From assembly GCA_035477215.1 (NCBI GenBank), contig DATIKU010000008.1, forward strand, positions 62,001 to 126,000: a DNA stretch of 64,000 nucleotides. The letters are read 5' to 3'. A program made the translations under genes and the position numbers. A model generated the notes under the pieces. It did not search any database, had not been told where the DNA came from, and saw only the letters and a program-made list of their open reading frames with translations. Of the stretch, positions 7,634-18,138 are shown piece by piece. This stretch comes from Spirochaetota bacterium. GTDB lineage: Bacteria > Spirochaetota > UBA4802 > UBA5368. The stretch's first letter is position 1; each line of letters starts with the position of its first letter.

Positions 7634-8643
7634 GCGGGGCCTCCGGCGCACTCGGCCACGAGCGCGCACGCGCGGGAAAGCTCGCCGCTCCGTTCCGCGT
7701 ACGAGCCGAGATACGCGAGGGTGGCGACGATGTTGCGCTCGTACCTCCGGCGCCCGAGCACCCGCGACTGATAGGCGAAGGTGCCGACGGCCTTCACATT
7801 GCGCTGAAAAGCCGAGAGATCGAAAAGCCGGTCGAATTCCCTCCGGCCCATGCGGTGAATCCCGCGATCGCGCGCAAGCAGATAATAACGGCCCATGAGG
7901 CGTTTGAAAAGCGCGCCGTCGAGTCGCAGGTATGAGTCCCTGAGGAGCGAGGCGAGATCGTACTGCGGAAGTCCCATGCGCGCGTCCTGAAAATCGATGA
8001 CGAAGGGTGCATCACCGCGGAGCATTATGTTTCGTGAATGAAAATCGCGGTGGTTGAGCACGAAAAGTTCCGGCCGCTGCAGGGCCTCGGCGATTTTCAG
8101 GAATTCGCTGCGCAGTTCGCGGAAAAACGACTCCGGTGCGCGGAACGAAAAGTAATTCAGCACCGCGTGTTCGATGAAAAAATCGAACTCGAACATTAGC
8201 TTCTCCATGTTGAACGAACGGCCGAAGGGAACGGCGGAAGAATCCGGGGTGATGGATTGTATACGCGCGAGGATGTCGAGCACCTCTCCGTATAGCTTTT
8301 CCGCGCCATCATTCGCGAGTCCGGAAAACCGGTCCTCGAGCGGTTCATCACCCAGGTCCTCGAGTAAAAGGAGGCCGAGCACCCGGTCCGCCGCGACAAT
8401 GCCAGGGACCGGAACGCCGCTTCGTTCGAGCAGGGAATGCATAACAAGAAACTGGTGCTCTCCGTCGGGCGCGCCGGCAAGAGTCTCGTCGAAACAGACG
8501 ATATACGGTCCCCGTTTGGTGTAAACACGGAAATATCGGCGCACGGACGCATCGCCGGCAAGTTCCGCCATCCCGCCGCAATCGCCCGCATGCACCCGGG
8601 CGAAATGCCGTATGGCCGCCTCGAGCGGATTTTCCACTGTCAT
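7630..8643 (-). CDS. amgK: Aminoglycoside-phosphotransferase fold sugar kinase, AmgK-like
   Basis: 337 aa, family of Pseudomonas AmgK, which phosphorylates the anomeric OH of MurNAc/GlcNAc. AmgK-type signatures: LAGDASVRRYFRV near the N-terminus (glycine-rich loop), LLLEDLGDEPL, LNHRDFHSRNIML (catalytic loop with Asp), VIDFQDARMGLPQYDL (metal-binding Asp) and SLLRDSY. Cytoplasmic. It is the first gene of the amgK-murU-namZ trio, overlaps the next gene by 4 bases, and lies 152 bp downstream of ftsZ. Specificity for MurNAc is inferred from the neighbours; this COG3178 kinase family has other members. Confidence 0.82.
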   Translation of the reverse strand: MTVENPLEAAIRHFARVHAGDCGGMAELAGDASVRRYFRVYTKRGPYIVCFDETLAGAPDGEHQFLVMHSLLERSGVPVPGIVAADRVLGLLLLEDLGDEPLEDRFSGLANDGAEKLYGEVLDILARIQSITPDSSAVPFGRSFNMEKLMFEFDFFIEHAVLNYFSFRAPESFFRELRSEFLKIAEALQRPELFVLNHRDFHSRNIMLRGDAPFVIDFQDARMGLPQYDLASLLRDSYLRLDGALFKRLMGRYYLLARDRGIHRMGRREFDRLFDLSAFQRNVKAVGTFAYQSRVLGRRRYERNIVATLAYLGSYAERSGELSRACALVAECAGGPA

Positions 8644-8693
8644 ATCGATACGTACTCCGCCGTCAGGGACGGCATGTCGAATGTGCGCGCATA

Positions 8694-8776
8694 CCGTTCG
8701 AAGCGCGGCGTGCCGGGGAAAAACGGCACGGCATACCGCGCTTCGAACGGCGACCTGCCCCTTCGCGGGGCAGGTC
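8694..8776. terminator. Double hairpin between ftsZ and amgK
   Basis: Two strong inverted repeats. Minus-strand transcription first meets GACCTGCCCC (8752-8761) paired with GGGGCAGGTC (8767-8776) around a 5-base loop. It then meets a long hairpin with perfect 15-bp arms, CCGTTCGAAGCGCGG (8694-8708) and CCGCGCTTCGAACGG (8736-8750), plus an inner CGTGCC/GGCACG stem. There is no T run, so this may be a partial terminator or an RNA processing/stabilising site separating ftsZ from the salvage genes. Confidence 0.5.
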
Positions 8777-8795
8777 GGGACCGAGGGGGGAAAGG

Positions 8796-9974
8796 CTATT
8801 CAATGTGACGCCGCAGAAAGGCCGGGATCTCCAGGTCTTCGGTGCTGTGATCCCTGCTGTAATCTTTTAGCCTGCGGCGCTCGTAATCGAGCGAGAAGGT
8901 CTGCATGCTCGCCGGCACTTTTTTTTCTATCCTGTTTTTGCCTTCTATGAGCGTAAGCGCCGCGCCGGTCTTGTGGCCCAGTTCCGCGTCGGTCTTTTTG
9001 GTAAGTAAATTTCTTTTCCTGTCGAAGCCGGTCGCGATGACGGTCACCCTGACCTTCTCGTTGAGGACTGGATCGATCGTCGTGCCGACGATGATGTTGG
9101 CATCTGGATCGACCTGGCGGTTGATGAGATCGGTGACCTCGTTCACCTCGTGCAGCGACAGGTCGTTTCCGCCGGCGATGTTGATGAGTACCGCGCGCGC
9201 GCCCTCTATGCTCGACTCCTCGAGAAGCGGGCTGTTGATGGCCATCTGCGTCGCCTCGAGCGCCTTGTTCTCGCCGCTGCCCAGCCCAACACCCATGAGC
9301 GCGTCGCCGGTCTCCTTCATGACGGTCTTGACGTCGGCGAAGTCGACGTTGACCAGGCCGGTTATCATGATGAGGTCAGAGATGCCCTGGACTCCCTGGC
9401 GGAGGATATCATCGGCAAGTTTGAACGCGTCGTCGATAGGCGTGCGCCGGTCGATGATCTTCAGTAACAGATCGTTCGGGATGGTGATGAGCGTGTCAAC
9501 TTTGTCCTTCAAGTTGCGAATCCCTTCCTCGGCACGCTCCGAACGCTTTTTGCCCTCGACGCGGAACGGCTTGGTGACGACCCCGAGCACCAGCGCATTC
9601 TGCTCCCTGGCCACCTCGGCCACGATCGGCGCCGCACCCGTGCCGGTCCCGCCCCCCATTCCCGCGGTGATGAAGACCATGTCCGCGCCCTTGAGCGATT
9701 TCAGGATCTTGTCGCGATCCTCGTTGGCGGCCTCGCGCCCGATTTCCGGGTCGGCGCCGGCCCCCAGCCCGCGTGTGAGCTTGTTTCCGATCTGTATCTT
9801 CACCGGCGCCAGCGACTCGCGAAGTTGCTGGGCGTCGGTGTTGCATACGATGAATTCGACGCCCTCCATGCCCGTGGCGATCATGCGGTTGACCGCGTTG
9901 CAGCCGGCGCCCCCAACGCCGACTACCTTGATGATGGTGTTCAACGGTTTTTCCTCTTCCAATCTGAACATCAT
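8796..9974 (-). CDS. ftsZ: Cell division protein FtsZ
   Basis: Tubulin-like GTPase that forms the Z ring at midcell. 392 aa. The GTP-binding signature GGGTGTG is at residues 107-113; GGAGCNAV and NTD lie in the N-terminal domain. The C-terminal linker ends with [13 protein letters not shown], the conserved tail peptide that binds FtsA. Two tandem ATG codons (9974, 9971) follow a G-rich ribosome site. It is 46 bp downstream of ftsA; that gap contains a 21-bp sequence also found at the start of rsmH. Last division gene of the dcw cluster. Confidence 0.98.
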   Translation of the reverse strand: MMFRLEEEKPLNTIIKVVGVGGAGCNAVNRMIATGMEGVEFIVCNTDAQQLRESLAPVKIQIGNKLTRGLGAGADPEIGREAANEDRDKILKSLKGADMVFITAGMGGGTGTGAAPIVAEVAREQNALVLGVVTKPFRVEGKKRSERAEEGIRNLKDKVDTLITIPNDLLLKIIDRRTPIDDAFKLADDILRQGVQGISDLIMITGLVNVDFADVKTVMKETGDALMGVGLGSGENKALEATQMAINSPLLEESSIEGARAVLINIAGGNDLSLHEVNEVTDLINRQVDPDANIIVGTTIDPVLNEKVRVTVIATGFDRKRNLLTKKTDAELGHKTGAALTLIEGKNRIEKKVPASMQTFSLDYERRRLKDYSRDHSTEDLEIPAFLRRHIE

Positions 9975-10020
9975 TCCCCCCCTGTCCTTGTGTTATGTCT
10001 CATTATCGGGAAAAAAAGAG

Positions 10021-11250
10021 CTAAAAGTAATTATCCATGAACTTCCTGAATTTCTTTCCGAACGTACCCATCCCGCCCGAGCGGTCCGATTTCGATTTTG
10101 TGCGGAAGCGGTTCATCTTGATGCCGTATTTGAGCAGCCCCACGCCGTTTGCGTACTGGGGCGTCGCCACCACGTCCTTGAGCCCCGCGATGTCGCGCGG
10201 GATCCCCACCCTTACGGGCATGTTGAAGACTCGCTCGGCCGCCTCAACGCAGCCCTCGATCATCGCGCCGCCGCCGGTGAGCACGATCCCCGCCGCCAGT
10301 ATCTCCTTCTTCCCGCTGCGGGCGAGCTCGCGGTCAACCATCTCCATTATCTCGAGCATGCGCGGTTCGATGATCTGCGCGAGCTCCTGACGAAATATCC
10401 GCCTGGGCGCCCGGCCGCCGACCGACGGCACCTCGATCGTCTCCGACGCATCGACGAGGTCGACAACGGAGGCGCCGTGTTTTTTCTTAATGACCTCGGC
10501 CGATTCGATCGGCGTCCTGAGGCCTATCGAGATGTCGTTGGTTACATGGATTCCGCCGATCGACAGGACCGATGAATAGGCCACTCCGCCCTCGATAAAC
10601 ACCACGATGTCCGTGGTGCCCCCGCCGATATCGATCAGCGCCACGCCCAGATCCTTTTCGTCCCTGGAGAGCGTCGCCTCGGCCGACGCGAGCGGCGCGA
10701 AGATGACGTCCGAGCACTGGTAACCCGCGCGGTTCGCCGATTTTAAAAGGTTCTGTATGGTCGTCGTTGAGCCGGTTATAATGTGGACCTCCGCCTCCAG
10801 CCGAACGCCGCTCATGCCGATGGGGTCCTTGATGCCGGTCTGGTCGTCGACCGAAAACTCCTTCGAAAGCACATGTATGATCTCGCGGTCGACCGGAATC
10901 ACCACCGCCTGTGCGGCTTCGATGACCCGTTTTATCTCCACGGGGGTGATCGTCCTCTGTCGGTTGGAGACCGCGACCACACCCTTCGAGTTTTCGCCCT
11001 TAATGTGCTGTCCGGTAACCCCGACGTACGCGGCACCGACCTCGGTTCCGGCCATGAGCTCGGCATCCTCTATCGCCTTGACGATCGACGAGACGGTATT
11101 GTCGATGTTGATGATGACGCCGTTCTTCAGTCCGCGCGAGGGCGCGATCCCGACGCCGGTGACCTCTATCTGGTTGTTCTCGTTGACGAAACCGATCACC
11201 GCGCAGGTTTTCGTTGTACCGATATCAAGACCGACGATCGTATCTTCCAT
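10021..11250 (-). CDS. ftsA: Cell division protein FtsA
   Basis: Actin-fold ATPase that tethers FtsZ to the membrane. About 409 aa. Phosphate-binding motif VGLDIGTTKTCAVIG lies at the N-terminus, LIDIGGGTTDIVVF in the middle, and LTGGGAMIEG near the C-terminus. The last residues (KFRKFMDNYF) form a short amphipathic membrane-targeting helix. Start chosen as ATG 11250, with AAGGAG 7 bases upstream; a GTG immediately before it is closer than usual. Lies 18 bp downstream of ftsQ. Confidence 0.97.
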   Translation of the reverse strand: MEDTIVGLDIGTTKTCAVIGFVNENNQIEVTGVGIAPSRGLKNGVIINIDNTVSSIVKAIEDAELMAGTEVGAAYVGVTGQHIKGENSKGVVAVSNRQRTITPVEIKRVIEAAQAVVIPVDREIIHVLSKEFSVDDQTGIKDPIGMSGVRLEAEVHIITGSTTTIQNLLKSANRAGYQCSDVIFAPLASAEATLSRDEKDLGVALIDIGGGTTDIVVFIEGGVAYSSVLSIGGIHVTNDISIGLRTPIESAEVIKKKHGASVVDLVDASETIEVPSVGGRAPRRIFRQELAQIIEPRMLEIMEMVDRELARSGKKEILAAGIVLTGGGAMIEGCVEAAERVFNMPVRVGIPRDIAGLKDVVATPQYANGVGLLKYGIKMNRFRTKSKSDRSGGMGTFGKKFRKFMDNYF

Positions 11251-11268
11251 CACTGGGCTCCTTGCATT

Positions 11269-11982
11269 TTACTTCAGTACCGCCGCGCCGGGACGGACCT
11301 CCGAACGCGCCGGGTAATATCGCGTCGCGTCCAGGTATCCGACCAGCGCGTTCAGGGTATGGAAGCTCCCGCGGTCGATCTCGAGCGTATGGACGGTGCG
11401 CCTGCCTTTTAACAATACGCGCAGACGCGGATACTCGATCATGTCGATCTCCTCGATCTCCCGCAAAACCGGCATTCCGTTTTTCTCCAACTCCGAAAGC
11501 GTCTCGAGAGTTTTCCGCAAACGCGGCGAGGGCCTTCCCCCGGCCAACTCGCCGGCCGAGGCGACGATGATCGGTCTCTCGGCCGCGTGTATCGTCCCCG
11601 TTGAAAGCACCCTCAACCCGGCGTCAAGCTCGACCGGCACAAGAGCATCATCTCTGTCAAGCACCACAACGTACACGGGGACGTTCTCCTCTATGACCAC
11701 CGTCAGCCTGTCGCCTTCTTCGTTTATCGAGTATTTCTTTATGAGGGCCATTTTGTCCAGGCCTTCCCTGAGCGTTCCAAGATCGATGACGAGGGCATCG
11801 CCGTCCACGCGGTATGCCACCTGTTTGAGCACCTCGTAGCGGCTGAGATAATAGAGACCCTTGAATTCGATCCCCCTCACCTTGCGGATGTCGCGCGCCG
11901 CCTCGGCGCTCCCGAAGGGCACGGCCGCGGATATGATCGCGCATGCCAGCGCCGCGAATGCCTTTTTTACCGCACAGCGCAT
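11269..11982 (-). CDS. ftsQ: FtsQ/DivIB-type division protein
   Basis: 237 aa between murC and ftsA, the standard ftsQ position. After the N-terminal hydrophobic segment comes a POTRA-like region (IRKVRGIEFKGLYYLSRYEV) and the FtsQ beta domain. FtsQ bridges early and late divisome proteins in the periplasm. The N-terminus is odd: only about 7 residues precede the hydrophobic stretch and it ends in FGSAEAA, which reads like a cleavable signal peptide and not a retained anchor. The start is 2 bases after the murC stop. Identification rests largely on POTRA pattern and gene order. Confidence 0.8.
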   Translation of the reverse strand: MRCAVKKAFAALACAIISAAVPFGSAEAARDIRKVRGIEFKGLYYLSRYEVLKQVAYRVDGDALVIDLGTLREGLDKMALIKKYSINEEGDRLTVVIEENVPVYVVVLDRDDALVPVELDAGLRVLSTGTIHAAERPIIVASAGELAGGRPSPRLRKTLETLSELEKNGMPVLREIEEIDMIEYPRLRVLLKGRRTVHTLEIDRGSFHTLNALVGYLDATRYYPARSEVRPGAAVLK

Positions 11983-11983
11983 C

Positions 11984-13366
<1,383 letters not shown>

Positions 13367-13378
13367 GTCCCGCCCCGC

Positions 13379-14497
13379 TTATTTATCCGAAAGATTCGCC
13401 ATAACAGATTTAACGATGGCGGCCGCGGCATCCGGTTTCGCCGCCTCCCGCGCGCGCGCGGACATCCTGGCGAGCCGTGTTGGATTGCCCAGGAGTTCCG
13501 AAAGCACGGGATACACCTTTTCCGGCACTGCGTCCGCGTTCGCGATCTTTACCGCGGCGCCCGCCTTTACGAACTCGTCGGCGTTTCTGTCCTGATGGTC
13601 CATCGCGGCGTACGGAAATGGTATGAGAATGGACGGAATACCCATGGCGGCAAGCTCCACCATCACGCCCGATCCCGCACGGCTGATGGCGATATCGCTC
13701 GCCATATACGCCGCCCCAACCTCGTCGATGAAGGGCGAAAGATACAGAGAGCCGGCGTCGCCCGTGCGCTGTACGGCCTGCTTGTACTTTTCGTATAACA
13801 GGCCCCCCGTACTCCAGATGATTCCGACATCCTTGAACTCGCCAGGGTAACCGGCCTTGAGGCCCAGCACCAGCTCGTTGATCGTAAGCGCTCCCTGGCT
13901 TCCCCCAATGGCGAGGATCACCTTTTTGCAGTGCTTCAGGTTAAAGGCCTTCCGCGCGCTGTCCCGGTCGGGCGCGCCGAGCACCTTTTTTCTGATCGGG
14001 TTTCCGACCAGCACGAGCCTGCCGTGCAGTTCTTTCTTCATATACTCCCGGGTCGACTCGAAGGTCGTGAAGATCGCCGCGGCGTACCTGGCGAAAAACG
14101 ATGTTACCTTGCCGGGCACCGTATTCTGTTCGCAGAGATACAGGGGTATGCCGGCGATCCCGGCCGCTATGAGCGCCGGCGCCGAAACGTACCCCCCCAT
14201 GCCGATCACCGCCGCAATCCCCTTCTTCCGGATAATGAGCCGTGCTTTAAGAACCGCCGCGGCGAAACCGAGTATGAAGAACGGCAGCTTGATGATATTT
14301 CGAGTGAACGCCGGGGCACGGTAACTGAGCAGGTCATCCGCCGCGACGTCTTTCAGAGAGGAGAAACGCGCGTCCTTTTTCCCGGTGAGAAAAAAGAGAT
14401 CGACTCCCGCGGCCCTGAATTCCTCGTACAGCGCGATACCGGGGCTGATGTGCCCGCCGGTCCCGCCGCCGACGATGAGTATCGTTTTTAATTTCAT
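13379..14497 (-). CDS. murG: UDP-GlcNAc:lipid I GlcNAc transferase MurG
   Basis: GT28 glycosyltransferase that makes lipid II on the inner face of the membrane. 372 aa. N-terminal GGGTGGHISPG glycine-rich loop, GGSQGA in the middle, and a C-terminal SRAGSGVMVELAAMGIPSILIPFPYA segment (UDP-GlcNAc binding) are diagnostic. Its ATG overlaps the ftsW stop by 4 bases. Confidence 0.97.
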   Translation of the reverse strand: MKLKTILIVGGGTGGHISPGIALYEEFRAAGVDLFFLTGKKDARFSSLKDVAADDLLSYRAPAFTRNIIKLPFFILGFAAAVLKARLIIRKKGIAAVIGMGGYVSAPALIAAGIAGIPLYLCEQNTVPGKVTSFFARYAAAIFTTFESTREYMKKELHGRLVLVGNPIRKKVLGAPDRDSARKAFNLKHCKKVILAIGGSQGALTINELVLGLKAGYPGEFKDVGIIWSTGGLLYEKYKQAVQRTGDAGSLYLSPFIDEVGAAYMASDIAISRAGSGVMVELAAMGIPSILIPFPYAAMDHQDRNADEFVKAGAAVKIANADAVPEKVYPVLSELLGNPTRLARMSARAREAAKPDAAAAIVKSVMANLSDK

Positions 14498-15654
14498 CTC
14501 CAGACCTCTTCAGAGAGCTTCGATTCTTCCTGAACGACCTCTCTGTATCGTGAAATATTCAGTAAAATCCCCATCGCGATCAACGAGGAAATCAGCGACG
14601 ACCCTCCATAGCTGATAAACGGCAGCGGAATGCCCGTCGTCGGCAGGCTCCCGGTAACGACCCCGATATTGAGGAAGGCCTGGAGCACGATCAGCAGCGT
14701 GAGCCCCATGGCGAGCAGGCGCCCGAATTCGTCGGGAGCGCCCTGCGCTATCCGCATGCCCTTAAAAAAGAGCGCGCAGAAGAGCGCCACCACGAGAACG
14801 GTCCCCAATAGCCCCGTTTCCTCGGCTATGACCGCGAAGACGAAATCGGTATGCGGCTCGGGAAGCCGCCTGATTTTCTGCGTTCCGAAGCCGAGGCCGA
14901 CCCCGAAAAAGCCCCCGCGACTGAACGCGGTGAACGACTGAATGACGTGGTATCCGATTCCATAGGGATCCTTCCACGGATCGAGATAGGCCAGCATGCG
15001 ATCCTTTCGATACCCGACCTGGTAGACCAGCAGGTAGAACATCGGTATGCTGGTCACGAACAGCGCCGCGATATAGAAAAACGGGAATCCGGAAACAAAG
15101 AGCACGAGCACTGAAACGAGCAGAAGGTCTATGGCCGTCCCGAAATCGGGCTGCATCATGACGAGGATGAAGATGAGCGCAACGACAACGACCGGAACGA
15201 GCAGTTGAACCACCTGGTTCCCCTTTCCCTCGGGTTCGGACGAAAAGACCTTCGCGAGATATATGACGACGAATATTTTAACGAATTCCGAAGGTTGGAA
15301 GGCGATGGAACCGGTCCCCAGCCAGCGGGCCGAACCCTTCACGCTGTGTCCCACGCCGGGGATGAGCACCAGAACGAGGAGAACCAGCGATACGAGCAGC
15401 ATTATTTTGGTATATCTGATTAAATTGCGATAGTCGAACTGCTGCATCAGGAACAGGGCGGCGAAGCCCAGCACGAACCATGCCGTCTGCCTCTTGAGGA
15501 AATGGAAGGAGTCCCCGAAGGTCCTGGCCGCGACGACGGCGCTCGCGCTGTAACTCATGGCGATACCGATACCCGCGAGCAGAAGTATGATGATGAAAAG
15601 TACGATATCGGGCTCGCCGCGCCTGCGGGTGTCGATTACCGATTTCAGGTCCAC
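14494..15654 (-). CDS. ftsW: Septal peptidoglycan glycosyltransferase FtsW (SEDS)
   Basis: 386 aa integral membrane SEDS protein with about ten transmembrane segments. Seen: RWLGTGSIAFQPSEFVK, the conserved loop; PEPHTDFVFAVIAEETGLLG; and PFISYGGSSLISSLIAMGILLNISRY at the C-terminus. Position between murD and murG in the dcw cluster favours FtsW over RodA. It starts inside the last codons of murD. Its usual partner FtsI (class B PBP) is not encoded in the cluster. Confidence 0.95.
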   Translation of the reverse strand: MDLKSVIDTRRRGEPDIVLFIIILLLAGIGIAMSYSASAVVAARTFGDSFHFLKRQTAWFVLGFAALFLMQQFDYRNLIRYTKIMLLVSLVLLVLVLIPGVGHSVKGSARWLGTGSIAFQPSEFVKIFVVIYLAKVFSSEPEGKGNQVVQLLVPVVVVALIFILVMMQPDFGTAIDLLLVSVLVLFVSGFPFFYIAALFVTSIPMFYLLVYQVGYRKDRMLAYLDPWKDPYGIGYHVIQSFTAFSRGGFFGVGLGFGTQKIRRLPEPHTDFVFAVIAEETGLLGTVLVVALFCALFFKGMRIAQGAPDEFGRLLAMGLTLLIVLQAFLNIGVVTGSLPTTGIPLPFISYGGSSLISSLIAMGILLNISRYREVVQEESKLSEEVWR

Positions 15655-17036
15655 GATATCTCCCCCGAGGAAAGCCGCGCGAACGAGTCCCGGAACGCCT
15701 CGCCCCTTTCCTCGAAGTTACTGAACATGTCATACGACGCGCACGCCGGAGAGAGCAGTATCGTGTCGCCCTCCGCGCTCGCCCGCATGGCCCTGGCCAG
15801 CGCATCGTCCATACCGGCGGCCGTCTCGCCGGGAACGCCCGCGAAAATTCCAGCGAACTCCCGCGACGACTCTCCGATCAGCACCAGAAACTTGACCCTC
15901 TCCGCTACCGGGCCGCGCAGCCTGGAATAATCGTCACCCTTGGTCCGGCCGCCCAGTATGAGCACGATCCCGCCCGAAAGGCTTTTAAGCGCCATCTCGA
16001 CCGCTCCGATGGTGGTCGCCTTGGAATCATTGACGAACAGACGCCCCTTTAATTCGCCGATACGCTCCATGCGGTGCGCGAGCCCCTCGAAGGAGTAACA
16101 TGCCTCGGCCATCAGCGGGTAATCGGGCTCTTTCCCCATCTTCCGGAAGAGCGACACCACCATGAGAAGCGCGGCCATGGCATTCTGCACATTATGCACG
16201 CCGATAAGCCTCATGCGCGACAGATCAAGGACGCCCTTTACGGCCCCGGCGTCGCGAATGAATATCGTGTCTTTTCCGAGAAAGGCGTCCGCGTCCGCGT
16301 TTGTCATCGAAAAGCCGAGGCGGCGGGCCGCGACGCCACCGACCCCCGCGTTGAGCATCGGATCGTCCATGTTGTAAACGAAGCTGTCGTCCGCCGTCTG
16401 GTTCATCGCAATGCGTAACTTTGCCCGGAAATACTCGTCCATCGAGGCATAGCGGTCCAGGTGATCGGTGCTGATGTTGAGGATGGCGGCGACGTCCGGC
16501 CTGAGGCGCTCGACCGTTTCGAGCTGAAATGACGAAAGCTCGATTACGCTTACCGTATCGTCCATGCTCTCCTCGACGAGCGAGACAAGCGGAATGCCGA
16601 TATTACCGCCGACCAGCGCCCTGCAGCCCAGCGAGCGGAGCACGTGCCCCACCAGGCTCGTGGTGGTCGACTTGCCGTCGGTGCCGGTGATCGCCACCAT
16701 GCGCCCGCGCAGGAAGCGGAAGGCGAGCTCGACCTCGGCGATGACCGGAACGCCCCGGCGGCGCGCCTCGGCGACGAGCGGGATTACCGCGGGGACCCCC
16801 GGGCTCAGGACAATAAGATCAAATCCCCTGTCGAGGAGCGAAGGGTCCTGGTTCCCTGCGAACACCTCCACGCGCTTATCAAGGCGCGCGATCGTGTCGG
16901 CGAGTTCCTCCCGGGTTTTGACGTCCGAAATCAGCACGCGGCATCCTTTCGCCGCCAGAAAATTCGCGGCGGCGAGCCCCGACCTGTATCCCAGGCCGAC
17001 GACGAGTACCGATGTGTGGGGACCGATTTCCATCAT
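15645..17036 (-). CDS. murD: UDP-MurNAc-L-alanine:D-glutamate ligase
   Basis: Adds D-Glu to UDP-MurNAc-L-Ala. About 463 aa. N-terminal LVVGLGYRSGLAAANFL, ATP-binding ITGTDGKSTTTSLV, and NDSKATT in the C-terminal half are typical of MurD. The frame is open further upstream into mraY, but the tandem ATGs at 17036/17033 lie 11 bases after the mraY stop and match normal MurD length, so that start was chosen. Confidence 0.96.
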   Translation of the reverse strand: MMEIGPHTSVLVVGLGYRSGLAAANFLAAKGCRVLISDVKTREELADTIARLDKRVEVFAGNQDPSLLDRGFDLIVLSPGVPAVIPLVAEARRRGVPVIAEVELAFRFLRGRMVAITGTDGKSTTTSLVGHVLRSLGCRALVGGNIGIPLVSLVEESMDDTVSVIELSSFQLETVERLRPDVAAILNISTDHLDRYASMDEYFRAKLRIAMNQTADDSFVYNMDDPMLNAGVGGVAARRLGFSMTNADADAFLGKDTIFIRDAGAVKGVLDLSRMRLIGVHNVQNAMAALLMVVSLFRKMGKEPDYPLMAEACYSFEGLAHRMERIGELKGRLFVNDSKATTIGAVEMALKSLSGGIVLILGGRTKGDDYSRLRGPVAERVKFLVLIGESSREFAGIFAGVPGETAAGMDDALARAMRASAEGDTILLSPACASYDMFSNFEERGEAFRDSFARLSSGEISWT

Positions 17037-17047
17037 ACCGAAAAATC

Positions 17048-18133
17048 CTACAGTATCTTGAGCGAACTCAACCCGAGTATCGCCAGTATTATTCCGAGAA
17101 TCCAGGTGCGGACCACCACCTTCTGTTCGGGCCATCCTGAAAGCTCGAAGTGATGGTGGATCGGCGCCATCTTGAATATCCGTTTTTTCCGCAGGCGGTA
17201 CGAGGCCACCTGCAGAATGACCGACAGCGCCTCGACGACGAACACGCCGCCGACGATGAACAGGAACACCTCTTTCTTGATCATGATGGCGACCATACCC
17301 ACGATGCCGCCAAGTGCGAGCGCGCCGGTGTCGCCCATGAAAACCGACGCCGGGTTGCTGTTAAACCAGAGAAAACCGAGCGACGCGCCGACGAGCGCGG
17401 AGAGGAACACCGTGAGCTCCGCGCCGTGTGGAATGTACGGGATGCGAAGGTAAGCGGCGATCTTCACGTTCCCCGAGAGATAGGTCATGATGCCGAGGCT
17501 CACCGCCACGCTTATCACCGAACCGATCGCCAGGCCGTCGAGACCGTCGGTGAGGTTTACGGCGTTGGAGCTTCCCACAACTACGAGGACCGCGAACAGT
17601 ATCCAGAAATACGACAGGTCGAGCACCGCTTCATTGAAGAAGGGGATGAAGAGCTTCGTGGTGTGTTCGCCGCTTGACGGATAGAAATAGATGACAAACG
17701 CCACCGCGAGGGCGATGGCGAACTGGAAAAACAGCTTCATGCGCGCCGGCAGGCCGTTCTTGTTCTTTAAAATGGATTTCGTGTAATCATCGATGAAACC
17801 GAGCGCGCCGAGAAGGAGTGTGGCGATGGCGAGCACGATGAGGTAGTGATTTTTGAAATTTCCCCACAGCAGGATGGAAACCAGCACCGAACCGAGAATG
17901 AGCAGTCCCCCCATGGTCGGCGTTCCTGCCTTGGACCGGTGGCTCTCCGGCCCGAGCTCGCGTATCTCCTCACCGAGTTTCATCCTCCTCAGCCACCAAA
18001 TGACCAGGTTTCCGAGCAAGAGCACCAGCATGAGCGCCGTGAGCGCGGCATAGGCCGAGCGGAATGTTATGTACTGAAACAGCCTCAGGAACGAGAGGTA
18101 CTCTTGCAGCGGGAGTATCAAATGATAAAACAT
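17048..18133 (-). CDS. mraY: Phospho-MurNAc-pentapeptide transferase MraY
   Basis: Transfers phospho-MurNAc-pentapeptide to undecaprenyl phosphate, giving lipid I at the inner membrane. 361 aa with about ten transmembrane helices. Motifs: PTMGGLLI, FIDDYTKSILKNKNGL (catalytic Asp pair), SSNAVNLTDGLDGLAIG, and FMGDTGALALGG. The MAPIHHHFELSGWPE loop near the C-terminus is the MraY HHH signature. 5 bp downstream of murF. Confidence 0.98.
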   Translation of the reverse strand: MFYHLILPLQEYLSFLRLFQYITFRSAYAALTALMLVLLLGNLVIWWLRRMKLGEEIRELGPESHRSKAGTPTMGGLLILGSVLVSILLWGNFKNHYLIVLAIATLLLGALGFIDDYTKSILKNKNGLPARMKLFFQFAIALAVAFVIYFYPSSGEHTTKLFIPFFNEAVLDLSYFWILFAVLVVVGSSNAVNLTDGLDGLAIGSVISVAVSLGIMTYLSGNVKIAAYLRIPYIPHGAELTVFLSALVGASLGFLWFNSNPASVFMGDTGALALGGIVGMVAIMIKKEVFLFIVGGVFVVEALSVILQVASYRLRKKRIFKMAPIHHHFELSGWPEQKVVVRTWILGIILAILGLSSLKIL

Positions 18134-18138
18134 GGCCC

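Noticed and set aside
8905-10575. 556-codon open frame on the plus strand opposite ftsZ/ftsA
   Set aside because: Antisense shadow of two certain genes; composition is Ser/Pro/Arg-rich as expected from the complement of high-GC codons.
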